The notes: generated by a model not told the origin, from the letters alone. Shown: positions 1 to 10,369, counted from the first letter of the stretch. The stretch is 64,000 nucleotides of DNA from Symsagittifera roscoffensis (GCF_963678635.1 NC_087064.1:60691548-60755547), one strand, 5' to 3'. Numbers and translations are program-made.

Positions 1-280
1 TATTGGTTTGCCTGTCGGTACACTAATCTTGTCTTTGAAGTCCAAAGTTTCATGTGATTTTGCCCTGGGGGTATAATAAAAAAGACGCTATGTGGTTTCT
101 TTGAAGTATAGATGTCAAGTATGTCCGCCTTGTCACACATCTGCTTACCACCACCAAAAAACAGAATAAAAAACTATAGGGCTCACCATTAGACCACCCA
201 CAACCCCACCCACCACCCACACACCCTCATAATTTTTTCAAATTTATATGCTATTTATTTTCATTTTCTCATTTTTCCGA
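1..280. other. Non-coding start of unit 1
   Basis: AT-rich sequence with a CA/CCA-rich stretch near 185-230. I see no gene or mobile-element end in it. It recurs at 4603-4882. Confidence 0.4.
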
Positions 281-818
281 GTATGGTTGGCATAGTCTTC
301 CTTGCCTCAAAAGTGCAGGGAGATTCTCTAGGCTTTCAAACCTGAATGCCCTGATAGAGCAGAGTTTATCTTCTATTCACATTCCGTCTGTTTTAGAACC
401 GCGACATCTCTAAAGGACCGATCAGAAGCGACCAGACGGTTTGACGCTCGTTCCATGGGCTGTTGGTAAGCAGTTCTTGTGGGATGTAACGGTGGTAGGA
501 TTAGTTCCGGGTCTGTTTGTAACCCTGGTACGGCTGCCGCTGAAGCGGAAGAGCGAAAAAATGACAAGTAAAAAGATCTTGTAGATGATGGATATCTTTT
601 TCAACCGCTAGCTTTTGAGATTCAGGGCGCGGCCGGCCCCAACACAGAAATTTTTTTGAGCAAGCTTTGTAAGAACCTAAGCATATGCACTGAGGAACCC
701 AGAGCAGGCAGCTTTTTAAAACAGAGAATCTCCCTGGCAATACAGATTGCGAACGATGCTTGCGTATTCGGAACAATAAATGACAAAGTAACCTTCGACG
801 AAATTTTTTATTTGTAAC
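281..818 (+). pseudogene. Family-A reverse transcriptase, 3' fragment (uninterrupted copy)
   Basis: Degraded C-terminal part of an RT-type retroelement protein seen widely in aquatic invertebrates. The reading frames preserve [19 protein letters not shown] and FLWDVT in turn, then a frame with the C-terminal block before a stop near 818. KRPDG followed by WDVT resembles a PD-(D/E)xK endonuclease core, but that is inference. Compared with the copy at 1153-1916, about 19 bp are missing after the WDVT codons and the frame is broken. Its value is as a reference: the junction near 538-545 is continuous here, at the point where the giant LTR element splits the other copy. Confidence 0.65.
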
Positions 819-974
819 ACTTGTATTTTATATTTTTTCTTGTCGAGTTGCGTGTTCTTATTGAAGAAACGCAACCCGTATCAATTTTAATTGAAAAAGA
901 CTTCAACACTTGTCATCAAAAGTAATATAAAAAAAATAAGGAAAAAATTATATTGGAAATAAATATATAACCAA
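819..974. other. 3' untranslated end of the family-A element
   Basis: AT-rich tail after the family-A stop codon. The first part (to about 930) is shared with 5421-5532 and with 30541-30640, so it belongs to the mobile element. No further gene is visible. Confidence 0.5.
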
Positions 975-1151
975 GGCGGATTAATTGTTATGCGACACAA
1001 CTGCATTCGTGATTTTCTAACATCCCAGCTAGATCGAGTGTGTCACAACGTACAGATTGAACCACATTTGTTGCCTCTAGATGGGGAGAATTTACGTCTC
1101 AGAACTGCAATTTCTGGAGATGACGCAAGACTGGACATGCAAGGTCACTAA
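975..1151 (+). pseudogene. Family-B reverse transcriptase fragment
   Basis: A 59-codon open stretch begins GGLIVMRHNCIRDF and continues with QIEPHLLPLDGE and DDARLDMQ before a stop. The pattern GGxxxxRHNxxRD, then EPxLxPLxGE, then ARLD is characteristic of a second RT-type protein family with a C-terminal region different from family A; this assignment rests on recognising the family, not on an alignment. The stretch ends abruptly after ARLDMQ, and family-A sequence in another frame follows within a few bases. A likely later part of the same family lies at 31850-32087. Confidence 0.55.
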
Positions 1152-1152
1152 C

Positions 1153-1916
1153 GTGAAAATGGATGATAACCAGTTTTTACAAGCAGTTCTCGCGGCAGCC
1201 AAAGATGGCTTGGGCGTTTCTTCCGCTCGTCTACTCGCTTTACCCGCTTTCTTAGCCTCAGCATCAGGAGCAAAAAATGCCTTGAGCGAAATCTTCGGTT
1301 TGGAGCATGTGGATGGAACCTATGATGATGCGCTTAAACGGTGGTTTGACCTTGGAAAAATTGAAATGGCTCCGGAAAATGAAATCCAAAAAAAATTGGA
1401 CGGAGCCAATTTTTGACAGCGAAATTGCAGACTTGATTTTACGACTCGAACCAATGGACGTAAAAAGGTTCAACGCGTTCCAAGATAGATTTGGCTCCCA
1501 ATGGTTGAACGTCATCCCGTGCAAAAATTTAAGGTTAAAACTGTCGAACCAACAAATCAGAATTGCGATAGGACTTCGATTAGGATCAAAAATATGCGAA
1601 CGGCATAAATGCGTGTGCGGAAAAGACGTTACCGAGGATGGTTGGCATGGTCTTTCTTGCCTCAAAAGTGCAGGGAGATTCTCTAGGCATTCAAATCTGA
1701 ATGCCCTTATAAAGCAGAGTCTATCATCTACTCACATTCCGTCTGTTTTAGAACCACGACACCTCTACAGGACCGATCAGAAGCGACCAGACGGTTTGAC
1801 GCTCGTTCCATGGGCTGATGCTAAGCAGCTCTTGTGGGATGTAACGATAGTAGACTCCTTAGCTCCTTGTAGGATTAATGCCGGGTCTGTTTGTAACCCT
1901 GGTACGGCTGCCGCTG
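1153..1916 (+). pseudogene. Family-A reverse transcriptase, C-terminal region, split by an LTR
   Basis: Two overlapping frames read DGLGVSSARLLALPAFLASAS, then after a frameshift near 1395-1420 in an A-rich run [60 protein letters not shown] and LLWDVTIVDSLA. The CxC...H...C pattern suggests a zinc-binding site, and RPD plus DVT suggests a restriction-like endonuclease core. The ORF stops being family A exactly at 1916, where an LTR starts. No full RT palm domain is in the window, so this is a truncated element. Confidence 0.7.
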
Positions 1917-2802
1917 TGTGCCATTCTGCCGGATTGGCACAGCGCAACCTTCCGGCGACACAGGAAGCGAGGACTAAAGGCCTTAGCAACAAAAAAATGC
2001 TGCGAAGGAGGGTCTAGATATTCCAAAAATTTGAATTTTTAAAATTTCGATTGACGGGCCAGTATTTCTGAGAAATCCAAAAAGACGGCCATTTTGACTG
2101 GAAAGGACGAAAAAACACAACAACGACAGAGATAGCAGGAAACAGTCGCACGAAAGAACGAGAGAAACGAAGCCTCTTATCGTGGCAATAACACACGATA
2201 AGAACCTTAGCAGTGGAAATTAGTGGAGAAGGAAGCTTCAGTGGGGAAGGAATATTCCACGGAACCCTCCCGTGCCACAAATTGGGAGAGATAAGAACGT
2301 TATCTCGAGAAGATCACGGGAGCGGAGGCTTGGTCCCCTAGAGACTATTGTATGTGAAGGGACTATATAAAACTGACTTTGTAGCTACTTGAATGTCGTA
2401 GAACTCTGAATTAACACCGGTATTACTTGATATTTTAGAGTATGAGTAGCTAGAAGGAGGAAAGGGTCAATCCATCTCCAATGGATTTAAAATACAACTG
2501 ACACACAAAAACATATTAAAATAGGGTATTCGAGCCGTGTTTTTAATAGCAATCACGTAGTCTGAGGATCCGAGACTCAGCTATGTGGTTGTGTTCGCAT
2601 GTAAACGAAAGCTGATCAAAAGTCGTTTGACTGATGGCCTAAAAATAGTAACTTTTTACTTAGCCCTAAACAGATCAGAAAATCAACTGGCAAGGTCGAG
2701 ACGGTAAAAAACGAGTAGGATTAAGGTATTTGACGCCTGCCAGTCGTTAATAGGTACTTTTTCTACGCTCCGTCGCTGTGTAGTATTTGGGCGAATGTTA
2801 CA
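1917..2802 (+). mobile_element. LTR copy in unit 1
   Basis: An 886-bp segment begins TGTGCCATTC and ends GAATGTTACA, the canonical TG...CA ends. It is almost identical to 6520-7404 and about 96% identical to 29376-30260. It contains a TATA box (TATATAAA, 2364-2371), a perfect 9-bp hairpin (CTTATCGTG 2176-2184 with CACGATAAG 2194-2202) and an ATTAAA-type poly(A) signal near 2515. About 325 bp of leader follow and then the element is cut off, so this is a 5' LTR of a truncated copy, not a solo LTR. Confidence 0.85.
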
Positions 2803-3127
2803 TAGACGTTTTTATGGCGCTCCTGGGTGGGCCTGTTAAAGGCATGAGACCATCATGATCAGCAAGCGATTCAGCGACGAACCCTCCGCTCCGGGTGTAT
2901 GCCCGAGTTAGAGGCCTTAATGACCGTTATTGTACTGGTGGTAAGGTGCGTACCCTCCGCCTAGTTTTATTCAGCTTTTTAACTTAGTTAAGATCAAAAC
3001 TCCGGGGGCCGGAGGGTTAGGTGGGAAATCTAGAGCCCGCCTGTCCCGAGGTCCCAGGACCAAAAACAATTAAAGAGAAAGCGTAAAACCAAACAAAACT
3101 GGTGTATAACCAAGAAAAAGCCAAAAA
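2803..3127 (+). mobile_element. Truncated leader of the LTR element (unit 1)
   Basis: Identical apart from a few bases to 7405-7730. It begins TAGACG right after the LTR; TGGCGC at 2815 could be the start of a primer-binding site, but I could not match it convincingly to a tRNA 3' end. It contains CCCTCCG and CCGGAGGG motifs. The retroelement sequence ends at about 3127. Confidence 0.7.
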
Positions 3128-4602
3128 CAAAGTTGAAGCAAGTCTTTAAGGTGGCAAAAGATAAAATATCTAGACCATATTATGGAGAAAAAAACTGAAA
3201 TAGCAAAGGGTGAATATGACGAAATCGAGAAATTAATCAACAAAATCAATCGGAAGGTTGATCTTGCTAATTTCAAGTATAGCATCGACCCCAATTACCA
3301 AACATCTTTCAATGTGGGTGCATTATTGAGAAAGCATTACCTTTGAGAGCCCACAAAATCCTATTTTTTTTTCCATCAGGGCTCTCAATAGGTGAAATTT
3401 ACTGCAACCAAATATTAGATGTTTGAAAGATGAGAGTAGAAAAGATACAACGAAATAGTTTGAAGTCATCTTGTTCACTACGTCGACACAATCTTTTGTT
3501 ACTTCGATGAGAACATGGATGTGGGGAGGGGCATTTTCGAGCAGTTGGGCGCAATACTCGTTGACAATTGAATGGGTTGCAAATGCAAAATTTGTGTTCA
3601 GAGGGAGTTGTGAGGCGTCGGCTTCATTGTTCAAAATAAAAAACTTAAAATTCTTTCGAAATTTTTCTAAAAATTCAGGCGACTGCTCATACATTGCTTC
3701 AACCATTCTGCTGGTTCTATCAAATTTTTCAGACGTTTTTTATTCTGTTCCAGGCAACACTTTTTTCATTCGAGTGTTCATCATCCGCGTCGTTTTCATA
3801 CCACTTTCAGCGCAATCTTTTTCGGGACGGATTGATCGTTTTGAAGTGTAACTTCTTTTATGATGTTTACCATTTACAGCTGAGAATAAGGAGGAGGAGG
3901 AAGAACATGAAGTCTTTTCACCTGTTTGTTTTTTTAACCATTTTTTTTAAATTTCTGAAGAATTACCTGCCAAGCAATCGAATTCTTTTGTCTTTAAGGT
4001 CACTGCTTGATAACACTTAAACACGCCGTTTTCAATCTTTTTATAAAAAAGTCTGTATCGTTTTCTAGCGACGAGTTAATATTCGTGTTGGTAACGGCAG
4101 TGACTTGTTGGTTCAACTGTTTTATGAGAGAGTAAAATGAACAATGAATTGGATAGAAGATAAACATATCTCTGTAGATTTGTTTTTTTTTGCGCGCCTT
4201 CAGTCTCTAGCGGGAGATATTAATTAGTTTTTGCGGTTGTAGTTTTTTTCGGATAGCAAACTGTTCATTGCATCTGTCATTTTTGTCTGGCAAGCCCTCA
4301 TTGGGTCATAAATCTCTGTTGATGTTACATGTCGGCGCACATGTACTCACTTTGAAGTGGAGACATTTATAGTCCCTTGTCGTGGGACATAATACATGAA
4401 AGGCGTCATGCATTCCATTTGAAATAGATATATCAGTAGCTTGCTGCGATCTAGCTTAAGTTGCATTTATCTATAACAAAAACCTTCGGGTCTAATAGGG
4501 AACATTTCACTAGTTTTGCGGTTAGAATTTCATGAGACTTTAAAAGTTTTTTTACATTGATCACTTTTTTTTGAAAAAAGCTAAATAACACATAAATCAT
4601 GA
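3128..4602. other. Unique DNA between the duplicated units
   Basis: This stretch is found only once in the window. Apart from the minus-strand exon-like region listed separately, it holds a short + strand ORF (3182-3346, 54 codons) that I do not recognise, and T-rich sequence without features. It replaces the internal region of the retroelement in unit 1. Confidence 0.5.
3455..3878 (-). pseudogene. Exon-like relic, possibly dynamin-type stalk
   Basis: On the minus strand a pyrimidine-rich tract ending in CAG (3879 side) leads into a coherent frame containing RSIRPEKDCAESG, one stop near 3742, then SEKFDRTSRMVEAMYEQSP, LPLNTNFAFATHSIVNEY and LIEVTKDCVDVVNKM, with a possible GTATCT donor near 3452. 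The pattern with IVNEYCAQLLE and VTKDCVDVV is reminiscent of the middle/stalk region of dynamin-like GTPases, but the resemblance is weak. With one in-frame stop and no neighbouring exons I read it as a gene fragment caught in the duplication. Confidence 0.35.
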
Positions 4603-4882
4603 TATTGGTTTGCCTGTCGGTACACTAATCTTGTCTTTGAAGTCCAAAGTTTCATGTGATTTTGCCCTGGGGGTATAATAAAAAAGACGCTATGTGGTTT
4701 CTTTGAAGTATAGATGTCAAGTATGTCCGCCTTGTCACACATCTGCTTACCACCACCAAAAAACAGAATAAAAAACTATAGGGCTCACCATTAGACCACC
4801 CACAACCCCACCCACCACCCACACACCCTCATAATTTTTTCAAATTTATATGCTATTTATTTTCATTTTCTCATTTTTCCGA

Positions 4883-5420
4883 GTATGGTTGGCATAGTCT
4901 TCCTTGCCTCAAAAGTGCAGGGAGATTCTCTAGGCTTTCAAACCTGAATGCCCTGATAGAGCAGAGTTTATCTTCTATTCACATTCCGTCTGTTTTAGAA
5001 CCGCGACATCTCTAAAGGACCGATCAGAAGCGACCAGACGGTTTGACGCTCGTTCCATGGGCTGTTGGTAAGCAGTTCTTGTGGGATGTAACGGTGGTAG
5101 GATTAGTTCCGGGTCTGTTTGTAACCCTGGTACGGCTGCCGCTGAAGCGGAAGAGCGAAAAAATGACAAGTAAAAAGATCTTGTAGATGATGGATATCTT
5201 TTTCAACCGCTAGCTTTTGAGATTCAGGGCGCGGCCGGCCCCAACACAGAAATTTTTTTGAGCAAGCTTTGTAAGAACCTAAGCATATGCACTGAGGAAC
5301 CCAGAGCAGGCAGCTTTTTAAAACAGAGAATCTCCCTGGCAATACAGATTGCGAACGATGCTTGCGTATTCGGAACAATAAATGACAAAGTAACCTTCGA
5401 CGAAATTTTTTATTTGTAAC
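4883..5420 (+). pseudogene. Family-A reverse transcriptase, 3' fragment (unit 2 copy)
   Basis: Duplicate of 281-818 with the same deletion after WDVT and the same frame breaks, which shows that the damage predates the 4.6-kb duplication. The uninterrupted target-site version of the LTR insertion point is present here too, near 5142. Confidence 0.65.
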
Positions 5421-5576
5421 ACTTGTATTTTATATTTTTTCTTGTCGAGTTGCGTGTTCTTATTGAAGAAACGTAACCCGTATCAATTTTAATTGAAAAA
5501 GACTTCAACACTTGTCATCAAAAGTAATATAAAAAAAATAAGGAAAAAATTATATTGGAAATAAATATATAACCAA
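5421..5576. other. 3' untranslated end of the family-A element (unit 2)
   Basis: Duplicate of 819-974. No gene is visible. Confidence 0.5.
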
Positions 5577-5753
5577 GGCGGATTAATTGTTATGCGACAC
5601 AACTGCATTCGTGATTTTCTAACATCCCAGCTAGATCGAGTGTGTCACAACGTACAGATTGAACCACATTTGTTGCCTCTAGATGGGGAGAATTTACGTC
5701 TCAGAACTGCAATTTCTGGAGATGACGCAAGACTGGACATGCAAGGTCACTAA
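5577..5753 (+). pseudogene. Family-B reverse transcriptase fragment (unit 2 copy)
   Basis: Duplicate of 975-1151, with the same GGxxxxRHNxxRD and EPxLxPLxGE signatures and the same abrupt end at ARLDMQ. Confidence 0.55.
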
Positions 5754-5754
5754 C

Positions 5755-6519
5755 GTGAAAATGGATGATAACCAGTTTTTACAAGCAGTTCTCGCGGCAG
5801 CCAAAGATGGCTTGGGCGTTTCTTCCGCTCGTCTACTCGCTTTACCCGCTTTCTTAGCCTCAGCATCAGGAGCAAAAAAATGCCTTGAGCGAAATCTTCG
5901 GTTTGGAGCATGTGGATGGAACCTATGATGATGCGCTTAAACGGTGGTTTGACCTTGGAAAAATTGAAATGGCTCCGGAAAATGAAATCCAAAAAAAATT
6001 GGACGGAGCCAATTTTTGACAGCGAAATTGCAGACTTGATTTTACGACTCTAACCAATGGACGTAAAAAGGTTCAACGCGTTCCAAGATAGATTTGGCTC
6101 CCAATGGTTGAACGTCATCCCGTGCAAAAATTTAAGGTTAAAACTGTCGAACCAACAAATCAGAATTGCGATAGGACTTCGATTAGGATCAAAAATATGC
6201 GAACGACATAAATGCGTGTGCGGAAAAGACGTTACCGAGGATGGTTGGCATGGTCTTTCTTGCCTCAAAAGTGCAGGGAGATTCTCTAGGCATTCAAATC
6301 TGAATGCCCTTATAAAGCAGAGTCTATCATCTACTCACATTCCGTCTGTTTTAGAACCACGACACCTCTACAGGACCGATCAGAAGCGACCAGACGGTTT
6401 GACGCTCGTTCCATGGGCTGATGCTAAGCAGCTCTTGTGGGATGTAACGGTAGTAGACTCCTTAGCTCCTTGTAGGATCAATGCCGGGTCTGTTTGTAAC
6501 CCTGGTACGGCTGCCGCTG
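5755..6519 (+). pseudogene. Family-A reverse transcriptase, split by the giant element
   Basis: Duplicate of 1153-1916. An extra A near 5873 and a stop at 6052 break it further; the open part from 6057 carries the zinc-like CVCGKDVTEDGWHGLSC block, [11 protein letters not shown] and LLWDVTVVDSLA. It ends at GCCGCTG (6519), where the 5' LTR of the giant element starts. The missing C-terminal codons resume at 30261 in the frame expected if the element is removed together with one CTG. Confidence 0.7.
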
Positions 6520-7404
6520 TGTGCCATTCTGCCGGATTGGCACAGCGCAACCTTCCGGCGACACAGGAAGCGAGGACTAAAGGCCTTAGCAAAAAAAAAT
6601 GCTGCGAAGGAGGGTCTAGATATTCCAAAAATTTGAATTTTTAAAATTTCGTTTGACGGGCCAGTATTTCTGAGAAATACAAAAAGACGGCCATTTTGAC
6701 TGGAAAGGACGAAAAAACACAACAACGACAGAGATAGCAGGAAACAGTCGCACGAAAGAACGAGAGAAACGAAGCCTCTTATCGTGGCAATAACACACGA
6801 TAAGAACCTTAGCAGTGGAAATTAGTGGAGAAGGAAGCTTCAGTGGGGAAGGAATATTCCACGGAACCCTCCCGTGCCACAAATTGGGAGAGATAAGAAC
6901 GTTATCTCGAGAAGATCACGGGAGCGGAGGCTTGGTCCCCTAGAGACTATTGTATGTGAAGGGACTATATAAAACTGACTTTGTAGCTACTTGAATGTCG
7001 TAGAACTCTGAATTAACACCGGTATTACTTGATATTTTAGAGTATGAGTAGCTAGAAGGAGGAAAGGGTCAATCCATCTCCAATGGATTTAATATAGAAC
7101 TGACACACAAAAACATAATAAAATAGGGTATTCGAGCCGTGTTTTTAATAGCAATCACGTAGTCTGAGAATCCGAGACTCAGCTATGTGGTTGTGTTCGC
7201 ATGTAAACGAAAGCTGATCAAAAGTCGTTTGACTGATGGCCTAAAAATAGTAACTTTTTACTTAGCCCTAAACAGATCAGAAAATCAACTAGCAAGGTCG
7301 AGACGGTAAAAAACGAGTAGGATTAAGGTATTTGACGCCTGCCAGTCGTTAATAGGTACTTTTTCTACGCTCCGTCGCTGTGTAGTATTTGGGCGAATGT
7401 TACA
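6520..7404 (+). mobile_element. 5' LTR of the giant element
   Basis: An 885-bp repeat running from TGTGCCATTC to GAATGTTACA. I counted roughly 35-40 differences from the 3' LTR. It has a TATA box (TATATAAA near 6966-6973), the CTTATCGTG/CACGATAAG hairpin and an AATAAA near 7115. The base after the LTR (T of TAGACG) differs from the base after the 3' LTR (C of CTGAAG), which fixes the end. Confidence 0.87.
6966..6973 (+). promoter_or_regulatory. TATA box in the 5' LTR
   Basis: TATATAAA lies in GGGACTATATAAAACTG and is preserved in all three LTR copies (2364, 6966 and about 29822). Transcription would be expected to start about 25-35 bp downstream, putting the U3/R border near 7000. Confidence 0.6.
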
Positions 7405-9185
7405 TAGACGTTTTTATGGCGCTCCTGGGTGGGCCTGTTAAAGGCATGAGACCATCATGATCAGCAAGCGATTCAGCGACGAACCCTCCGCTCCGGGTGT
7501 ATGCCCGAGTTAGAGGCCTTAATGACCGTTATTGTACTGGTGGTAAGGTGCGTACCCTCCGCCTAGTTTTATTCAGCTTTTTAACTTAGTTAAGATCAAA
7601 ACTCCGGGGGCCGGATGGTTAGGTGGGAAATCTAGAGCCCGCCTGTCCCGAGGTCCCAGGACCAAAAACAATTAAAGAGAAAGCGTAAAACCAAACAAAA
7701 CTGGTGTATAACCAAGAAAAAGCCAAAAACAAACTTATCTGAAAACAAAAAAGTACAAAAAACAGTAAAAAAAAATCCAAAAAAGACCAAAAACAATAAA
7801 AAAAAAACATAAAGTGACAGTTTATATGTTGTTTCCGGACGAGATGTGATATGACCTTCCTATTTGTTGTTGTTTCAGATTGATTCATATCGTTTCTGAT
7901 AGAAAGATTGTGTAATTTGGTGAAGGGTTGGATACCCTCCTTTGAGTGTATTTGAGTATTTAAGCACGTTAATGGTGATTTCGCCGGTGGCCGGAGGGTA
8001 GAGTGGTGGCAAGCTGACCGACGTGTTTCACACTCAACCAGGACATCAGGGACAACATCCACAATGACTGTTGGGTATCGTTGAAACAATTTTAGTATCG
8101 TTCGGGTACTATTTCATCTAAACTTAAGTGGTGGGGGCAAGATTGACGTGGTCCGATTGTACCCTCCATCGATTACAAATTTCCGAGTTAAGGGTCTTAA
8201 TTCGGGTATTTTGGTGCAAAGGAGGGTATAGTACTATTCATTAACGACTACTAATAGGTTATTATCTTTATTATATATTACTTATCTCCTAATTAGACCC
8301 AAGAAACACTCAAATCTTATCAAAAATTACTGATTTTCGACAAACTATAGACCCCCAAATTTTTGGATATTCGAGCTTTTCCGAACAGCAAGAAACTTTT
8401 ATACAGGGAGTAGCTACGTAGTTTGATCCCCCTGACTACAGAAACCGCGTGAGAAAAGACTCAGTAGAAGTTGGAAAAAACAAAAATTTTTCGATCGAAA
8501 TTTCGATAATTTTCTGAATTTTGTCAATCTGTTTTGGGGATCGAGTTTTTGAGTTTTTGAGTTTTTGTGTTAGAAGCGTGCTAGCATAACGTGCTCGGCT
8601 GCCAGAAAAGTTCTGGAGTAACCCTCCGATTAGCTCCGTAGATAGAGCTAACGACTTAAGGATTGGAAAAGGAAGGAATTGGAGGGTCCAAATTTGATAG
8701 TTATTGGCCAAATTTTTGTCTCCAAAGAAATTTTGGTCCGGTTTTTTGCATTATTCCAGTGCCGTACAGGGCTACTACGCCCGTTTCAATTATTTTTAGG
8801 CCCTTTCAATAGGAATTGCGGAAAAAGCTTCTCAGAACCTATATAGGTGGTGAAAAAAGGCCATTTGGTCAAACACGTTTTTGGCAATTTCTCAAAGACT
8901 AGCCAACCGATCGGGATAATTTTGGTACCATAAGTCGACATTTTGGACCAATTTTCCGGACCGCAACCGCTTTTGGGTTAATAATCTCGAAAGAAAATTT
9001 TTTTTAGAATTTTTTGGTTCGGAGGGTCCAAATTATAGGTAACCCTCCGAGCGGCAGAGAATTTTATCAAAACACCTTTTTATCCTGCTGGGAAGGTTGA
9101 CCGTATCAACCAACCTGGTTTTAAGCAAGTTACACCGCATTCAGAGGCTCTATTGCGGTAAAATAACCCGTTTTCTTGTTTTTTG

Positions 9186-9562
9186 CGGAACCCTCCGGAG
9201 TAACCCTCCGGAGTGACTTAAGCGCTTTAGCAACCCTCCTTAGTAGAGATTTTCCACGAGACCCTCCGAAGAAGTTAAAAACAACCCCCCATAAAGAATT
9301 CAGCTTGTTTTGACGCTTTCTTAAACTAGTTGAAGGCCCTTTTCAAAGCTTGAAAATTTTGGAAGAACCCTCCGAAGTAACCCTCCGGAGCATATTAAGC
9401 CTCTTATTGACCCTCCTTAGTGAGTTAAGGGGGACCCTCCGAAGTCTCTTGGGTGACTAAGGTACCCTCCGAAGTGACCCTCCGGAATAGGCTAAGTGTC
9501 TTAACAACCCTCCGAAGTAACCCTCCGGAGTGACTTAAACCTCCTAACAACCTTCCTTGTTA
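9186..9562 (+). repeat. CCCTCCG / CTCCGGAG repeat array in the leader
   Basis: More than a dozen ACCCTCC motifs are packed into about 375 bp, in units of the type CCCTCCGAAGTAACCCTCC followed by GGAG, a stretch resembling GTGACTTAAGCCTCTTA and then AACCCTCC. At least four copies contain the 8-base palindrome CTCCGGAG. Spacing is irregular, so this is not a simple satellite. Confidence 0.75.
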
Positions 9563-9870
9563 GAAACTTGAGGAAACCTTCTGTGGCAATTTGGGAAACG
9601 GAAAAAATCCATTTAATTGAGATCATATTAGGATATTAGGCGTGCTTATTAGGATCATAGGAGCCCATTTTGACCCGGAAATTCGTGATCAACTTTGGAT
9701 TCTAGATCGGGTGTATCAGAAGTACCCGAACTAAAAAATTTTTTTTTGATTGTGATTTTGGTTGTGTGGTTGCCTTGAGCTACTTAATAGGAAAGTTCGG
9801 GCAATCCGGAAACAAATAAAAGAAGACAGCTCGGGCAATCGCAGGACACCTAGGAGAAGATCTCGGTGGG

Positions 9871-9878
9871 TATATAAG
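9871..9878 (+). promoter_or_regulatory. Possible internal TATA box upstream of gag
   Basis: GGGTATATAAGGC matches a TATA box about 490 bp upstream of the gag ATG, on the coding strand. If used, it would give a short gag mRNA lacking the CCCTCCG array. No initiator element is clear, so this is a candidate only. Confidence 0.3.
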
Positions 9879-10369
9879 GCAAATACATACCCACTTGAGA
9901 AGACTGTGTCCTGGGCTTCGTTCTTTCGGATCGTTCCGATTGAGGGAGGTCTTTTTCTTTAAGACTAAGTTTTATTGATCTGTTTCTGAATCATCACTGC
10001 ATTTACCAAAGGTTGTTTGATTTTAACAAAGCAGTGACTTGATAAGAGTGTGGCGGTAAATTGATACTGACGAAAGGTCGCTGTCACCTGTAGGATATTC
10101 TTATCTGATTATCAATTGTGTTTTGTGTATTGATTATATCTTGTGAAAATTATGTGATACCGTTATACTATACAACAGGGTTGAGTTAGCATTATATCAA
10201 TACTGAGTAGGCCCTGTGTGAGTCACTAAGATTGTCATTGAGAAATCTAAGAGACATTCTTGATACTTACGAGATCGAAGAGGCAGCGTTAAGTAATTTA
10301 ACTTGAACTTGTTTGCGGTATGTGTGCATCGCCATCAAATTATAAGAATATTGTTATTTGTCACAAAGT

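Larger units (their letters stand above)
1..4602 (+). repeat. Tandem duplication, unit 1
   Basis: Bases 1-3127 recur at 4603-7730 with only a few differences, among them a one-base homopolymer change near 1273/5873, a C/A change in the LTR and a G/T change that makes a stop at 6052. The unit holds a family-A RT fragment, a family-B RT fragment, a second family-A fragment, an LTR, about 325 bp of retroelement leader and then 1.47 kb of unique DNA before the pattern restarts. It may be a recent segmental duplication or an unmerged haplotype left in the assembly; the sequence alone cannot decide. Confidence 0.9.
4603..7730 (+). repeat. Tandem duplication, unit 2
   Basis: This is the second copy of bases 1-3127, about 99% identical by eye. 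Unlike unit 1 it does not turn into unique DNA after the leader but continues into the complete internal region of the giant LTR element. The breakpoint is at 3128 in unit 1 and about 7731 in unit 2, inside the untranslated leader. Confidence 0.9.
7405..10369 (+). other. Untranslated leader of the giant element
   Basis: About 2.96 kb between the 5' LTR and the first gag ATG, with no convincing ORF apart from a doubtful 66-codon stretch (9762-9962). It is strewn with ACCCTCCG motifs and, less often, the reverse complement CGGAGGGT; neighbouring opposite copies can pair, for example CGGAGGGT with ACCCTCCG at about 9024-9055. TGGCGC at 7417, 13 bases after the LTR, is the only primer-binding-site candidate and is weak. 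Retroviral leaders hold packaging and dimerisation signals, which makes this a plausible role here, by inference only. Confidence 0.6.

Noticed and set aside
281-2017. Active LINE-like element
   Set aside because: Only C-terminal parts exist, with frameshifts and deletions; no RT palm domain is in the window.
3182-3346. 54-codon + strand ORF in unique DNA of unit 1
   Set aside because: Hydrophilic and plausible but short, unrecognised and isolated; kept only as a note.
7405-7440. tRNA primer-binding site at TGGCGC
   Set aside because: It lies 13 bases from the LTR end and the bases after the first dozen do not match a T-stem and T-loop, so it is mentioned only as a weak candidate.
9186-9562. 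CRISPR-like array of CCCTCCG motifs
   Set aside because: Repeats are only 7-12 bases long, spacing is irregular, the intervals are themselves similar, and the setting is a eukaryotic retroelement leader.
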